NCBI GenBank assembly: GCA_002348345.1
Contig: DEAY01000406.1
Span: 1-21,951 of the forward strand
Length of the DNA: 21,951 nucleotides
DNA from: Verrucomicrobia bacterium UBA2970
GTDB taxonomy: Bacteria > Verrucomicrobiota > Verrucomicrobiia > Limisphaerales > AAA164-E04
Direction of reading: 5' to 3'
Position numbers and translations under genes: made by a program. Below are positions 6,522 through 14,163 of this stretch, piece by piece (position 1 is the first letter of the stretch; each line of letters starts with the position of its first letter). Under the pieces are notes generated by a model. That model was given only the letters and a program-made list of their open reading frames with translations. It had not been told where the DNA came from and made no database searches.

Positions 6522-8216
6522 CTACGGATCCAGCGGTTTCGCCCCCCCTCGCGAATTCCTCGCCATTTGAACACGAGCACCAAGGTCCTGATCTCCCAAT
6601 CGCTTGGCCATCCCAAGCGCATCCTGAAGCAGTGGTCCAAGACCGCTGTAGGCCGGGTGCCGGTCCACCAAATCCAGAACCGCCTCCACCCCCTCTGGCT
6701 GATCCTGATCGGCGAGAAGCGCGACCAATCGAAGCCGAATTCGAAGCGCTTGGTTGGGCGAAGGGTTGAGCCGGAGGGCTCGACGATAGGCCGCCTCACT
6801 TTCGTCCACCTTCCCGTCTTGCCGATAAAGGTCAGCCAGTTTCTCGGAGAGGATAGCGCTGAGTTGTACCCCCGCGTCCTGGGCCATCAACCGGACCACC
6901 TCCCCAACGGGTCGATTCCCCACCAAGGCTCGGTTCACATTCATCATGCCAAGCCACTGGGAGAGAGGACTCTTTTTCGCCGCCAGTTCGGTCGCCAACA
7001 GATTCAGCGGCTTTGAGAAGGGACGATACAAGGGATCCCCGACCACCGTCGTCTGCCAAGAGACCGCCTGCTGGGATGCGTAAGCCGCCTCGGCAAATCC
7101 AAATCCCAGAAAAATCCGGGAAAAGAACACCTCCAGATTTGGGGTCAAGGCCAAATAGGGTTCATACACACACCCCATGGTTGCCGTTGCCCCCCGATCC
7201 AGCAGGGGCCCCACCCAGTGTAACGACGGCGAGCGAATGGTTTCGGCCGAGAAAGAGTGAAGATGATAAGCAATCGCTCCCGGCATGAACTCAACGCGTG
7301 GAGCCCGAAAAGGACCGGCAACATGGCTCGTATACCATCCCGCGTAAAGCCCGATATGGCTGATGGGTAGCGTAGCGGGAATCGTCTCCGGTTCGGTATC
7401 GACATGAGTTTCAATGCCCACCTGCCGACTAAACTCAGCCGCCCGGGCGATCCAATCATCCCCAATCTTGTATTCCCCACTGGTCAGACCTCGGAGATCA
7501 AAGTAGGCCCTTCCCCAAAGCCCGTCCTCCTCAGCCTGCATCGCCAAATCGACCAACCGCTTCGCGGTTTCCGGCGTGGGGCCATCCAGGCGGGTGACCA
7601 TCAGAACGCCAGTCTCCGGCTTCATCATGAAGGAATTCGTGGCGCCAAAGAAAGGATTGGTCAAGGGACCGTAGATGGGACGTTGATTTGGATCGATCGG
7701 AAGCACTGCAAGCTCACTGTCCACCGCCGCTTCGTTTCGTCGAAGCTCGATGCGAATCTTCTCGCTTCCCTCCTCGTCAAACTCGGGATCACTGGCGATT
7801 CGAAGCGGCACGCCGTAGCACAGTGCCAAATAACGAACGGTGGATTTCTTGACCGTTCGGACAACGCTCCCCACTCGCTCCCGGGTGGCCGGGACAACCT
7901 GATAGTCATACTCGAACCATTTCTCATCCCGAAACCGTTGTTTCAACGGAACCTCGAGTTGGCGGGTAAATGCCGACCGACTCAGGGTTTCCTCTTTGGG
8001 CAGATCCAATCCAATGAGTTGACGGCGTGGCACCTCTCGCTTGGCCGCATAGTGCTCCGCCACCGCCAGCGAGGCTGGAAGGTTCCGATTGTAGACCACC
8101 ACCACCTCTTTCCCCTCACTCAACTCGGCGCAATCGCCCCCCTCGGGGCCTCCCAGCAATAGGATGCCCCCTCCAACGCAACGGGCCAAGAGGCCCCAAG
8201 GATCACGACGCATCAT
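6522..8216 (-). CDS. TIGR03790-family protein with C-terminal TPR-like region
   Basis: The TIGR03790 family has no established function; members are probably exported proteins of Geobacter, myxobacteria and Verrucomicrobia. The family start is clear: an N-terminal hydrophobic segment, then VVVVYNRNLPASLAVAEHYA near residues 37-57. LALCYGVPLRI and the C-terminal DPLYRPF block also fit. After about residue 400 there is a helical extension with TPR-like spacing (KLADLYRQDGKVDESEAAYR, then ALRLNPSPNQ). I chose ATG 8216, which follows the hydrolase stop by one base (TGA-G-ATG); a further in-frame TTG at 8231 would overlap that gene. ATG 8213 is equally possible. The N-terminus (GLLARCVGGGILLLGG) looks like a signal sequence. 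A 30-bp repeat copy lies within the coding sequence and encodes VRTVKKST. Confidence 0.75.
   Translation of the reverse strand: MMRRDPWGLLARCVGGGILLLGGPEGGDCAELSEGKEVVVVYNRNLPASLAVAEHYAAKREVPRRQLIGLDLPKEETLSRSAFTRQLEVPLKQRFRDEKWFEYDYQVVPATRERVGSVVRTVKKSTVRYLALCYGVPLRIASDPEFDEEGSEKIRIELRRNEAAVDSELAVLPIDPNQRPIYGPLTNPFFGATNSFMMKPETGVLMVTRLDGPTPETAKRLVDLAMQAEEDGLWGRAYFDLRGLTSGEYKIGDDWIARAAEFSRQVGIETHVDTEPETIPATLPISHIGLYAGWYTSHVAGPFRAPRVEFMPGAIAYHLHSFSAETIRSPSLHWVGPLLDRGATATMGCVYEPYLALTPNLEVFFSRIFLGFGFAEAAYASQQAVSWQTTVVGDPLYRPFSKPLNLLATELAAKKSPLSQWLGMMNVNRALVGNRPVGEVVRLMAQDAGVQLSAILSEKLADLYRQDGKVDESEAAYRRALRLNPSPNQALRIRLRLVALLADQDQPEGVEAVLDLVDRHPAYSGLGPLLQDALGMAKRLGDQDLGARVQMARNSRGGAKPLDP
7841..7870. 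repeat. 30-bp repeat, copy inside the TIGR03790 gene
   Basis: This is 28/30 identical to 6412-6441, differing only at two adjacent bases (GG there, AC here), and is followed by partial similarity for about eight more bases. It is translated in frame as part of the TIGR03790 protein (VRTVKKST, directly before the family's LALCYGVPLRI block), so it has not broken the gene. Confidence 0.8.
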
Positions 8217-8217
8217 C

Positions 8218-9000
8218 TCAGTCGACTTCAATCTTCAATCCATCGTAGGCCAATCCCACGGTCGCCGGAAGTTCGGCTTGGTCCAAATCGTGATCGTAGT
8301 CGTGGGTCAAATGAGTGAACCACGTCTCGCCTGCCTGAATCCGGCGCGCCGTGGTCAGCGCCTCGTCGAGGGACATGTGCGTCGGATGAGGCTCCTTCCT
8401 GAGGGCGTCCAGGACGACCACAGGCGTGCCTTCCAGCATCGGAATCGATTCATCCGGCACCTCCTTGCAATCCGTGAGATAGGCGAGCTTTCGTTCGCCT
8501 CCCTGTGAGAAGATGAACCCGAAGCACGTCAGACGACCATGAGGCAATGGAATCGGCGTGATCCGGAGATCTCCGATCTCGAACTCGCCCGAGATGATCC
8601 GTGGATCAGGGTGAAAATACCCCTTCCAAATCGGTCCCTCTCCAAAGGCGTAAGAAAACACCCGCCGAATGGCATCCATCGACTCCCGGCTGGCATAGAC
8701 CGGCATTTTCGCATCCTGCATTGCGCAAAACCGACGGCAGTCATCCATCCCCATGATATGATCGGCATGCGCGTGAGTGATGAGCACCGCATCGACGCGC
8801 CGGATATTCTCCCTCAACATCTGGAGGCGGAACTCGGGGGTCGTGTCGACCACTAATCGAACGGCCTGGGTTTCGACATAAATGGACGGCCGCATCCGAT
8901 GGTTCCTGGGATTCTCGAGAAACCCGGGCGGATAATCGGCCCCTATGATCGGCACCCCCTGCGAGGTCCCTGTCCCCAAAAAAGTGAATCGAAACGCCAT
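8218..9000 (-). CDS. Metallo-beta-lactamase-fold hydrolase (PhnP-like)
   Basis: The 260-residue protein begins FTFLGTGTSQGVPIIG, the typical first strands of the RNase Z/PhnP branch of metallo-beta-lactamase-fold enzymes. The metal motif THAHADH is at 75-81 (His76, His78, Asp80, His81). Further likely ligands are in PLPHGR, LTDCKEV and the C-terminal THLTHDYDHD. PhnP relatives cleave cyclic phosphodiesters such as phosphoribosyl 1,2-cyclic phosphate, but no phosphonate genes are present, so the substrate is open. It is the first gene of a minus-strand run and is divergent from recN across 114 bp. The TIGR03790 gene follows after a single base, which suggests translational coupling. Confidence 0.82.
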   Translation of the reverse strand: MAFRFTFLGTGTSQGVPIIGADYPPGFLENPRNHRMRPSIYVETQAVRLVVDTTPEFRLQMLRENIRRVDAVLITHAHADHIMGMDDCRRFCAMQDAKMPVYASRESMDAIRRVFSYAFGEGPIWKGYFHPDPRIISGEFEIGDLRITPIPLPHGRLTCFGFIFSQGGERKLAYLTDCKEVPDESIPMLEGTPVVVLDALRKEPHPTHMSLDEALTTARRIQAGETWFTHLTHDYDHDLDQAELPATVGLAYDGLKIEVD

Positions 9001-9114
9001 TTTACCATCAAATCACAACACCACCGACGAATTCCCATTGCCTGCCGGCGGTCGCCGAGTAACCTGGACCGAAACCTAGCACAGGCGACGAATGCGGCTC
9101 CAACCTTTTTCATC

Positions 9115-10824
9115 ATGCTGACCACACTCCGCATCAAAAACCTCGGCTTGGTCGATGATTTGACTCTTGAACTGAGCGAAGGATACACCACGTTGACCGG
9201 AGAAACCGGGGCTGGAAAATCGATGATCATCGGTGCCCTCAATCTGATCCTGGGCCAACGGGCGGATCGCCAGCTCATCCGCTCGGGCGCGGACCTCTGT
9301 CACGTCGAAGCCGTCTTCGACATCACCTCGCTTCGGGCCCCCCTTCATCAGTTCCTTGAGGAGAACGGGCTGGAACCCTGTGAGGGGGGAGCGCTCCATC
9401 TCAAACGAACGATCGCGACCTCAGCAGCCAATCGACAATTCATCAACCACTCCCCCGCTGCCCTCGGATTGCTGACCGAGCTGGGCCGTTGGCTCGTGGA
9501 CATCCACGGCCCCTACGATCATCAGTCACTCCTTGATCCGCGGGCGCAACTCCGGGTGCTCGACGCCTTCGGAGGGATCACCCAGGAGCGATTGGCCCAT
9601 GCCGAAATCGTCAATGCCATTCGATCGCTTGAACGCGACAAGACCGAGTTCGTCACGGACGAACAAAGCATTGCCCAGCAAGCCGACCTCCTCCGATTTC
9701 AAGCCCAGGAAATCGCCAACGCCCGACTTGACCAGCTCAACGAAGAGGAACTTGAGGAACAATGCCGAACGGCTCAAAATGCCGCCCAGATCCAAACCTT
9801 GTGCCAGGAACTCCTCGGTGCGCTGAGTGGATCGGAGCCCAATCTCGTCGAAATGATCGCCCGAACCGGGCAAGGCTTGCACCAATTGTCTCAACTTGAT
9901 CCCCAAACCGCGCCCTGGCTTGAAAACCATCTTCAAATTAGCGAATGGGCCGGCGATCTCGAAAGCGAACTATCGCGCTATCAGGATCAAGTCGAAATCG
10001 ACCCCTCGAAGGCGATTCAACTCGAGGAACAGCTCAACCAACTGCAATCTCTCAAAAGGAAATATGGTCATTCCATCCCCAAAATTCTCCAATTTGGGCA
10101 GGAAGCGGAAAAAAAACTTCACGCCCTTGAAGCGGGCGACGAAGAGATGAGACGAATCGACGCCCTGATCCAATCCCATCTCACCCAATTGGGTCAACAG
10201 GCCAAAACCCTCTCGGATCGGCGCCAGGAAAAAGCGGCCCTTCTGAGTCAAGCAGTGGCAAAACAGCTCGAGGATCTCGGGTTCGACGGGGGAGGTTTTG
10301 AAGTCCAGATCCAGAACCGCGGCACCAGCTATGAGAATACCGAGACGCTCCACCCACTCGGTAACGACCACGTCGAGTTCCTCTTCGGCCCCAATCCAGG
10401 GGAACCCCTCTGTCCCCTCCGCAAGATTGCCTCCTCGGGGGAAATCGCCCGGGTCATGCTAGCAGTCAAAACAGTCCTCGCGGCTGAGGACGACGTCCCC
10501 CTCCTTGTCTTTGACGAGGTCGACGCCAATGTCGGCGGGGAGACGGCGCATGCGGTGGGTGAAAAAATGCAACGACTGGGAGAGAGCCATCAAGTGATCT
10601 GCATCACCCACCTGGCACAGGTGGCCGCCGCGGCGGATCATCATCTTCAGGTCAGCAAGCAGCGGGAGAAGGATCGCACGCTGACTCAAGTAACTTCCCT
10701 GAAAAAACCCGAACGGGTGGAGGAATTGGCTCGAATGCTTGGCGGCCGGGTGGCGGCCGCACGAAAACACGCGGAGGCCCTTCTCAAGCCTTCTCGCCCG
10801 CTTTTCCCTGAGGCCCAACCTTGA
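9115..10824 (+). CDS. recN: DNA repair protein RecN
   Basis: RecN is a cytoplasmic SMC-like ATPase that tethers DNA ends during double-strand-break repair. The 569-residue protein has the family layout. Walker A GETGAGKS is at 29-36. A DIHGPYDHQSLL block (129-140) corresponds to the HGQHEHQ region. A Glu/Gln-rich coiled-coil stretch spans about 180-390. The ABC signature is SSGEIARVMLA (440-450), Walker B is PLLVFDEVDANVGG (462-475), and the H-loop is CITHLAQVAA (496-505). The signature has SSGE where E. coli has SGGE. The frame is open from 8899, but I chose ATG 9115, where the protein starts directly with the first ATPase strand; there is no clear Shine-Dalgarno. No LexA-type box was recognised in the 114-bp upstream gap. 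The last 41 bp overlap the convergent M16 peptidase gene. Confidence 0.95.
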   Translation: MLTTLRIKNLGLVDDLTLELSEGYTTLTGETGAGKSMIIGALNLILGQRADRQLIRSGADLCHVEAVFDITSLRAPLHQFLEENGLEPCEGGALHLKRTIATSAANRQFINHSPAALGLLTELGRWLVDIHGPYDHQSLLDPRAQLRVLDAFGGITQERLAHAEIVNAIRSLERDKTEFVTDEQSIAQQADLLRFQAQEIANARLDQLNEEELEEQCRTAQNAAQIQTLCQELLGALSGSEPNLVEMIARTGQGLHQLSQLDPQTAPWLENHLQISEWAGDLESELSRYQDQVEIDPSKAIQLEEQLNQLQSLKRKYGHSIPKILQFGQEAEKKLHALEAGDEEMRRIDALIQSHLTQLGQQAKTLSDRRQEKAALLSQAVAKQLEDLGFDGGGFEVQIQNRGTSYENTETLHPLGNDHVEFLFGPNPGEPLCPLRKIASSGEIARVMLAVKTVLAAEDDVPLLVFDEVDANVGGETAHAVGEKMQRLGESHQVICITHLAQVAAAADHHLQVSKQREKDRTLTQVTSLKKPERVEELARMLGGRVAAARKHAEALLKPSRPLFPEAQP

Positions 10825-13378
10825 CGCACACTCGCCGCTCCGGGCCCAAGTAGTGTCTCGCCACCCGGTGAATATCCTCGAGCCCGACGTTCAGATACTC
10901 CCCCTCTTCCTCCTCCCAACGTCGATATCCAAAGCCGTAGAGTTCATCCAATGCCGAGACCATCGCCAATCCACCGAGATCTTGCCGGGCGATCTTCTTT
11001 TGCCCCACCACCTTGGCCTTGGCCCGCTTCAACTCCGCCTCCTTCAATCCTTCCCGACAGAGGAGATCGATCTCCGCGTTGAGTTCCTCATCCACCTTCT
11101 CCGCATTCTCGGGAGACGTGCCCGCGTAAAAGGCGAAGAATCCCGGCACCAATCCAGGAATATGCTGGGCCCCCACGTAATAGGCCAATCCGAGCTGGTC
11201 GCGAATTCGAATGAACAAGCGGGATCCCAGATCGCTACAAGCTTCCTGAAGCAGATCCAAGGCGTAGCGATCCTTGCAATCAAAGGTCGTCCCCTGGACC
11301 GCAATGATCACCGCGGCTTGCTTCTTTTCCACTTGCTGTGACACCCGCAATGCCTTCGGCTTGGCCACCGACGGAAGGGCCATCGCGTCGATCCCCGATG
11401 GCGCCCATGCGGAATCCCCCAAATATGGCTCCAACGCGTCGCGAATGGCGTTGGTTGAAATGTCACCGAACACCGAGACTACGCAGTTTTCGGTACGCCG
11501 ATGGCGCTCGAAGAACGACTTGAGATCATCCAACTGCAAGCGCTCCACACTGTCGCTGCTCCCCAGAGCATCCAGGCCGTAACCGGCGTCTCCAAACAAG
11601 GCTCGACGCATCCGCCGAAATCCCAATTGAAGGATCTGGTCGCCCTGCGCACGGATCGCTGCGAGTTGAATTTGGCGCTCTCGCTCCAATTCCTCAACCA
11701 CAAAGGAAGGCCGCAGGATCAGGTCGGAGAGAATCTCCAATCCCAAACCGAGATCTTCCTTCATCACTTCGAGACTGATCCCAAAGCTGTTACTCGCTCC
11801 GTAGGTGTCCACCTGCCCACCGACGGACTCGACCGCATTCATGATCTCCGCGGCATTCCGCTTGCCAGCCCCTTTTAACAGGAGCTTCGCCATCAACTGA
11901 GTCTGTCCATTGGTGGTCGCGGTCTCGGCCAAAACCCCAGCCCGAAAGACCACCCGGATCTCAACAAAGGGCAACCGATGGTCCTCCTTCGTCAGCAAGC
12001 GAAGCCCGTTGCTCAAGGTATGCCGCTGGATCGGATGTTGCTGATGCTCCTGTGTCACGGGTTTCGCTTTGGGTTTCGAACCCGTCGGGAGCAATCCGGC
12101 CAGGGTTCGGTTGGGCTCGGTCAAATACTCGCGTGCCACCCGAACGACATCCTCGGGGAGGAGCTGTTTAACCCGCTCAAGGTAACGATCGGAGAAGCCC
12201 AAATCGTGTGCGGACATCCAACTCCCACCCAGATCCTGCGCCTGGCCTTGCATCGTTTTCTTGCTCCCCAAAGTTCCGGCCAGAAAGATCTTTCTGGCTT
12301 TTTCAATTTCCGCCTCGGAAACGCCCTCCTGCCGGGCGCGATCGACTTCCTCCAGGATGGCCTCCCAGGAGCGGGAACAGTGCTCACCATCGGCAACTCC
12401 GCTAATCCCAATCAAACCCGGGTTTCCCGGTGAATAAGTCCAGGCATCCACCGAATGAACCAAACCCAGCTGGTCGCGAACCCGCCGAAACAGACGAGAA
12501 CTCCGGCCCTCTCCCAGAAGGGTTCCCAAAACATCCAGGGCGGGAACATCGCGATGACGAATATCGGGGATGTGCCACGCAAAATGAAAGTGTCCCAATT
12601 CAACCGGCGCCTCTTCAATGCATTCCCGCGGAGCCGCCTGACGCGGCTCGACCGGCAACACCAAGGGCGGAATCGGCCGACAGGGGGAGTTGCCGTAAGC
12701 CGTTGCAATCTGTTCGGTCATTGCTTGAGGATCGACGTCCCCCACGACCACGTAAAACACGTTCGAAGGCGAGTACTTCTCCTCATAGTAGGCGACGATG
12801 TCCTCGCGCCGAATCTGATTGAAGACATCCGGATAGCCGATAATCGGATAGCGGTAGGGGCTGACCTGATAGGCCGTCTCGAAAAGCCGCCGACTGGATG
12901 ATCGCCCCGGATCATCGTCGTTCATATCCATCTCTCGACGGATGACATCCAACTCCTTCACCAACTCATCGGCAGGGAGCGTCGCATTCATCATGATATC
13001 GCAGAGAATCTCCACGATCGTCGCCGCCCCTTCACTCGGCGAATTAATCCAATACACGGTTCGGTCAAAGGAGGTGTAGGCGTTCATGTAACCTCCAATG
13101 TCCTGCACTTCTTGGTCGATGCGCCCGACGCCCCGGGTCGTTGTTCCCTTGAAGAGCATGTGCTCGAGCACGTGGGAAAGGCCGGCCCCGATCCAGGCCC
13201 CTTCGTTGATACTTCCCGTGCTACACCAAGCCTGGGCGGAAACCACCGGCGCACTACGGTCCTCCCGGACGATGATGGTTAGCCCATTGCCTAAACGGGT
13301 AAGCCATGCACCGTTCTGAACCGTCGACGAGAAGGTGCCCCCGGAATGGCTATTCTGTTCTCCGGATGGGACTGGCAT
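10784..13378 (-). CDS. Fused two-half M16 family zinc metallopeptidase
   Basis: This 864-residue protein consists of two M16 halves joined head to tail. The first half has the inverted zinc motif HVLEH (69-73) with Glu149 exactly 76 residues after the second His, the normal third ligand. The second half lacks the motif (GQTQLMAKLLLKGA in its place) but keeps RDQLGLAYYV, the Arg/Tyr substrate-binding pair, which in the first half reads RDQLGLVHSV. Catalysis in the N-half and substrate clamping in the C-half is the usual division of labour in M16 enzymes. No signal peptide is evident, so it may be cytoplasmic, unlike PqqL-type periplasmic relatives. The ATG at 13378 has no clear Shine-Dalgarno. 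Minf_1886 lies 42 bp upstream. The C-terminus overlaps recN tail to tail. Confidence 0.9.
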   Translation of the reverse strand: MPVPSGEQNSHSGGTFSSTVQNGAWLTRLGNGLTIIVREDRSAPVVSAQAWCSTGSINEGAWIGAGLSHVLEHMLFKGTTTRGVGRIDQEVQDIGGYMNAYTSFDRTVYWINSPSEGAATIVEILCDIMMNATLPADELVKELDVIRREMDMNDDDPGRSSSRRLFETAYQVSPYRYPIIGYPDVFNQIRREDIVAYYEEKYSPSNVFYVVVGDVDPQAMTEQIATAYGNSPCRPIPPLVLPVEPRQAAPRECIEEAPVELGHFHFAWHIPDIRHRDVPALDVLGTLLGEGRSSRLFRRVRDQLGLVHSVDAWTYSPGNPGLIGISGVADGEHCSRSWEAILEEVDRARQEGVSEAEIEKARKIFLAGTLGSKKTMQGQAQDLGGSWMSAHDLGFSDRYLERVKQLLPEDVVRVAREYLTEPNRTLAGLLPTGSKPKAKPVTQEHQQHPIQRHTLSNGLRLLTKEDHRLPFVEIRVVFRAGVLAETATTNGQTQLMAKLLLKGAGKRNAAEIMNAVESVGGQVDTYGASNSFGISLEVMKEDLGLGLEILSDLILRPSFVVEELERERQIQLAAIRAQGDQILQLGFRRMRRALFGDAGYGLDALGSSDSVERLQLDDLKSFFERHRRTENCVVSVFGDISTNAIRDALEPYLGDSAWAPSGIDAMALPSVAKPKALRVSQQVEKKQAAVIIAVQGTTFDCKDRYALDLLQEACSDLGSRLFIRIRDQLGLAYYVGAQHIPGLVPGFFAFYAGTSPENAEKVDEELNAEIDLLCREGLKEAELKRAKAKVVGQKKIARQDLGGLAMVSALDELYGFGYRRWEEEEGEYLNVGLEDIHRVARHYLGPERRVCVKVGPQGKAGEKA

Positions 13379-13380
13379 GA

Positions 13381-13419
13381 AAAAAGATCTAATGAGGCCT
13401 CGGGTTTTGCCCGCGCCTG
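13381..13419 (-). terminator. Possible weak hairpin/attenuator between Minf_1886 and the M16 gene
   Basis: AGGC (13396-13399) with GCCT (13416-13419) and CGGG (13402-13405) with CCCG (13411-13414) form an eight-pair interrupted stem around TTTTG. On the minus strand a run of six T (13381-13386) follows, but about nine bases after the stem, so it is not a canonical terminator. It could reduce M16 expression relative to Minf_1886. Confidence 0.3.
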
Positions 13420-13420
13420 A

Positions 13421-13870
13421 TCAACAAGACTCGTCGGACATCCGACCCGCTTGTGCCTCGGTCTTGGCCTTCTTCGGCAACTTGCTGGGGGGAAGAAACG
13501 GCCATACCAAGGCCTCGGTAAACTGAAAGCCTCCCCCAAAATCTTCACGGGCGTCGTCGTCCGTCTTCGACAGGAGATTGGCTTCCACCATATTGAAGAC
13601 CAACTCGCCAATGTCCTCGCAGCGTCGGATCCCCCAGGATTCGAGTACATAGTATGCCATCGGTCCGTACTCCTTGACAGTGAACTGGCGTGTGCCCTCC
13701 AACAACTCCTGTCCCGAAATGTGCTGCGGCTGCGGCTGCTTCTTGTTCCGAACAAGCTTTTTTTGAGTGTAATCCAAAGCCTCTCGAACGAAGTAATAGG
13801 CCTCGATCGCATACCGCGAATCCCGAGCAACGATCGTTTCGATCGTCTCGTCAAAATCAACAGCTTGCAT
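13421..13870 (-). CDS. Minf_1886 family protein
   Basis: This 149-residue soluble protein matches my memory of the Minf_1886 family, small proteins of unknown function common in Verrucomicrobia and Planctomycetes. Recognisable segments are YAIEAYYFVREALDYTQ (20-36), HISGQELLEGTRQFTVKEYG (50-69) and YVLESWGI (74-81), then an acidic stretch (about 84-110, ending DDDARED), with a Lys-rich tail. There is no signal peptide or membrane segment. It is preceded on the same strand by a tiny membrane-peptide ORF (43 bp gap) and followed by the M16 peptidase (42 bp gap). The ATG has GGAG about 12 bases upstream. No biochemical role can be read from the sequence. Confidence 0.85.
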   Translation of the reverse strand: MQAVDFDETIETIVARDSRYAIEAYYFVREALDYTQKKLVRNKKQPQPQHISGQELLEGTRQFTVKEYGPMAYYVLESWGIRRCEDIGELVFNMVEANLLSKTDDDAREDFGGGFQFTEALVWPFLPPSKLPKKAKTEAQAGRMSDESC

Positions 13871-13913
13871 GGCTTACATTCACTCCGTCTTCAACCGCTT
13901 TCGGACTCGAGGC

Positions 13914-14015
13914 CTAGCCTCGGATCACTTGCACCAGAATCCCGGTCATCAGGATCAACAACCCTAAGGCTACCACTAGCCTCTCCTCTCTTGTCAAGCG
14001 GTTCGCGAATCTCAT
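13914..14015 (-). CDS. Small predicted single-span membrane peptide
   Basis: This 33-codon ORF encodes a short basic head (MRFANRLTREER) and one hydrophobic segment (LVVALGLLILMTGILVQV), ending IRG. The frame continues upstream to 14165, but that part has no recognisable features and crosses the divergent araB start, so the ATG at 14015 is preferred. It sits 43 bp upstream of Minf_1886 on the same strand, which is the main reason to consider it real. There is no good Shine-Dalgarno. I do not recognise the family; it could be a chance hydrophobic ORF. Confidence 0.4.
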   Translation of the reverse strand: MRFANRLTREERLVVALGLLILMTGILVQVIRG

Positions 14016-14163
14016 TTTAGACGGTCTCAAACATCCTTGACGAGAGCCCTCAGAGAACGGTGTCCCGACCTCAACGGAAGGCATACGCGCCGTCGCCACC
14101 GCACGCAAGCCGCAAACGAGATTAACCTTTATCGATCCGAACCATTCTGATAGCGATCCCCCC

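Noticed and set aside
8899..9114. 72-codon upstream extension of recN
   Set aside because: Overlaps the divergent hydrolase start and has no similarity to RecN, which begins naturally at 9115.
9001..9114. Search for a LexA/SOS box upstream of recN
   Set aside because: No convincing CTG-N10-CAG or GTTC/GAAC-type operator was visible; SOS control cannot be claimed from this sequence.
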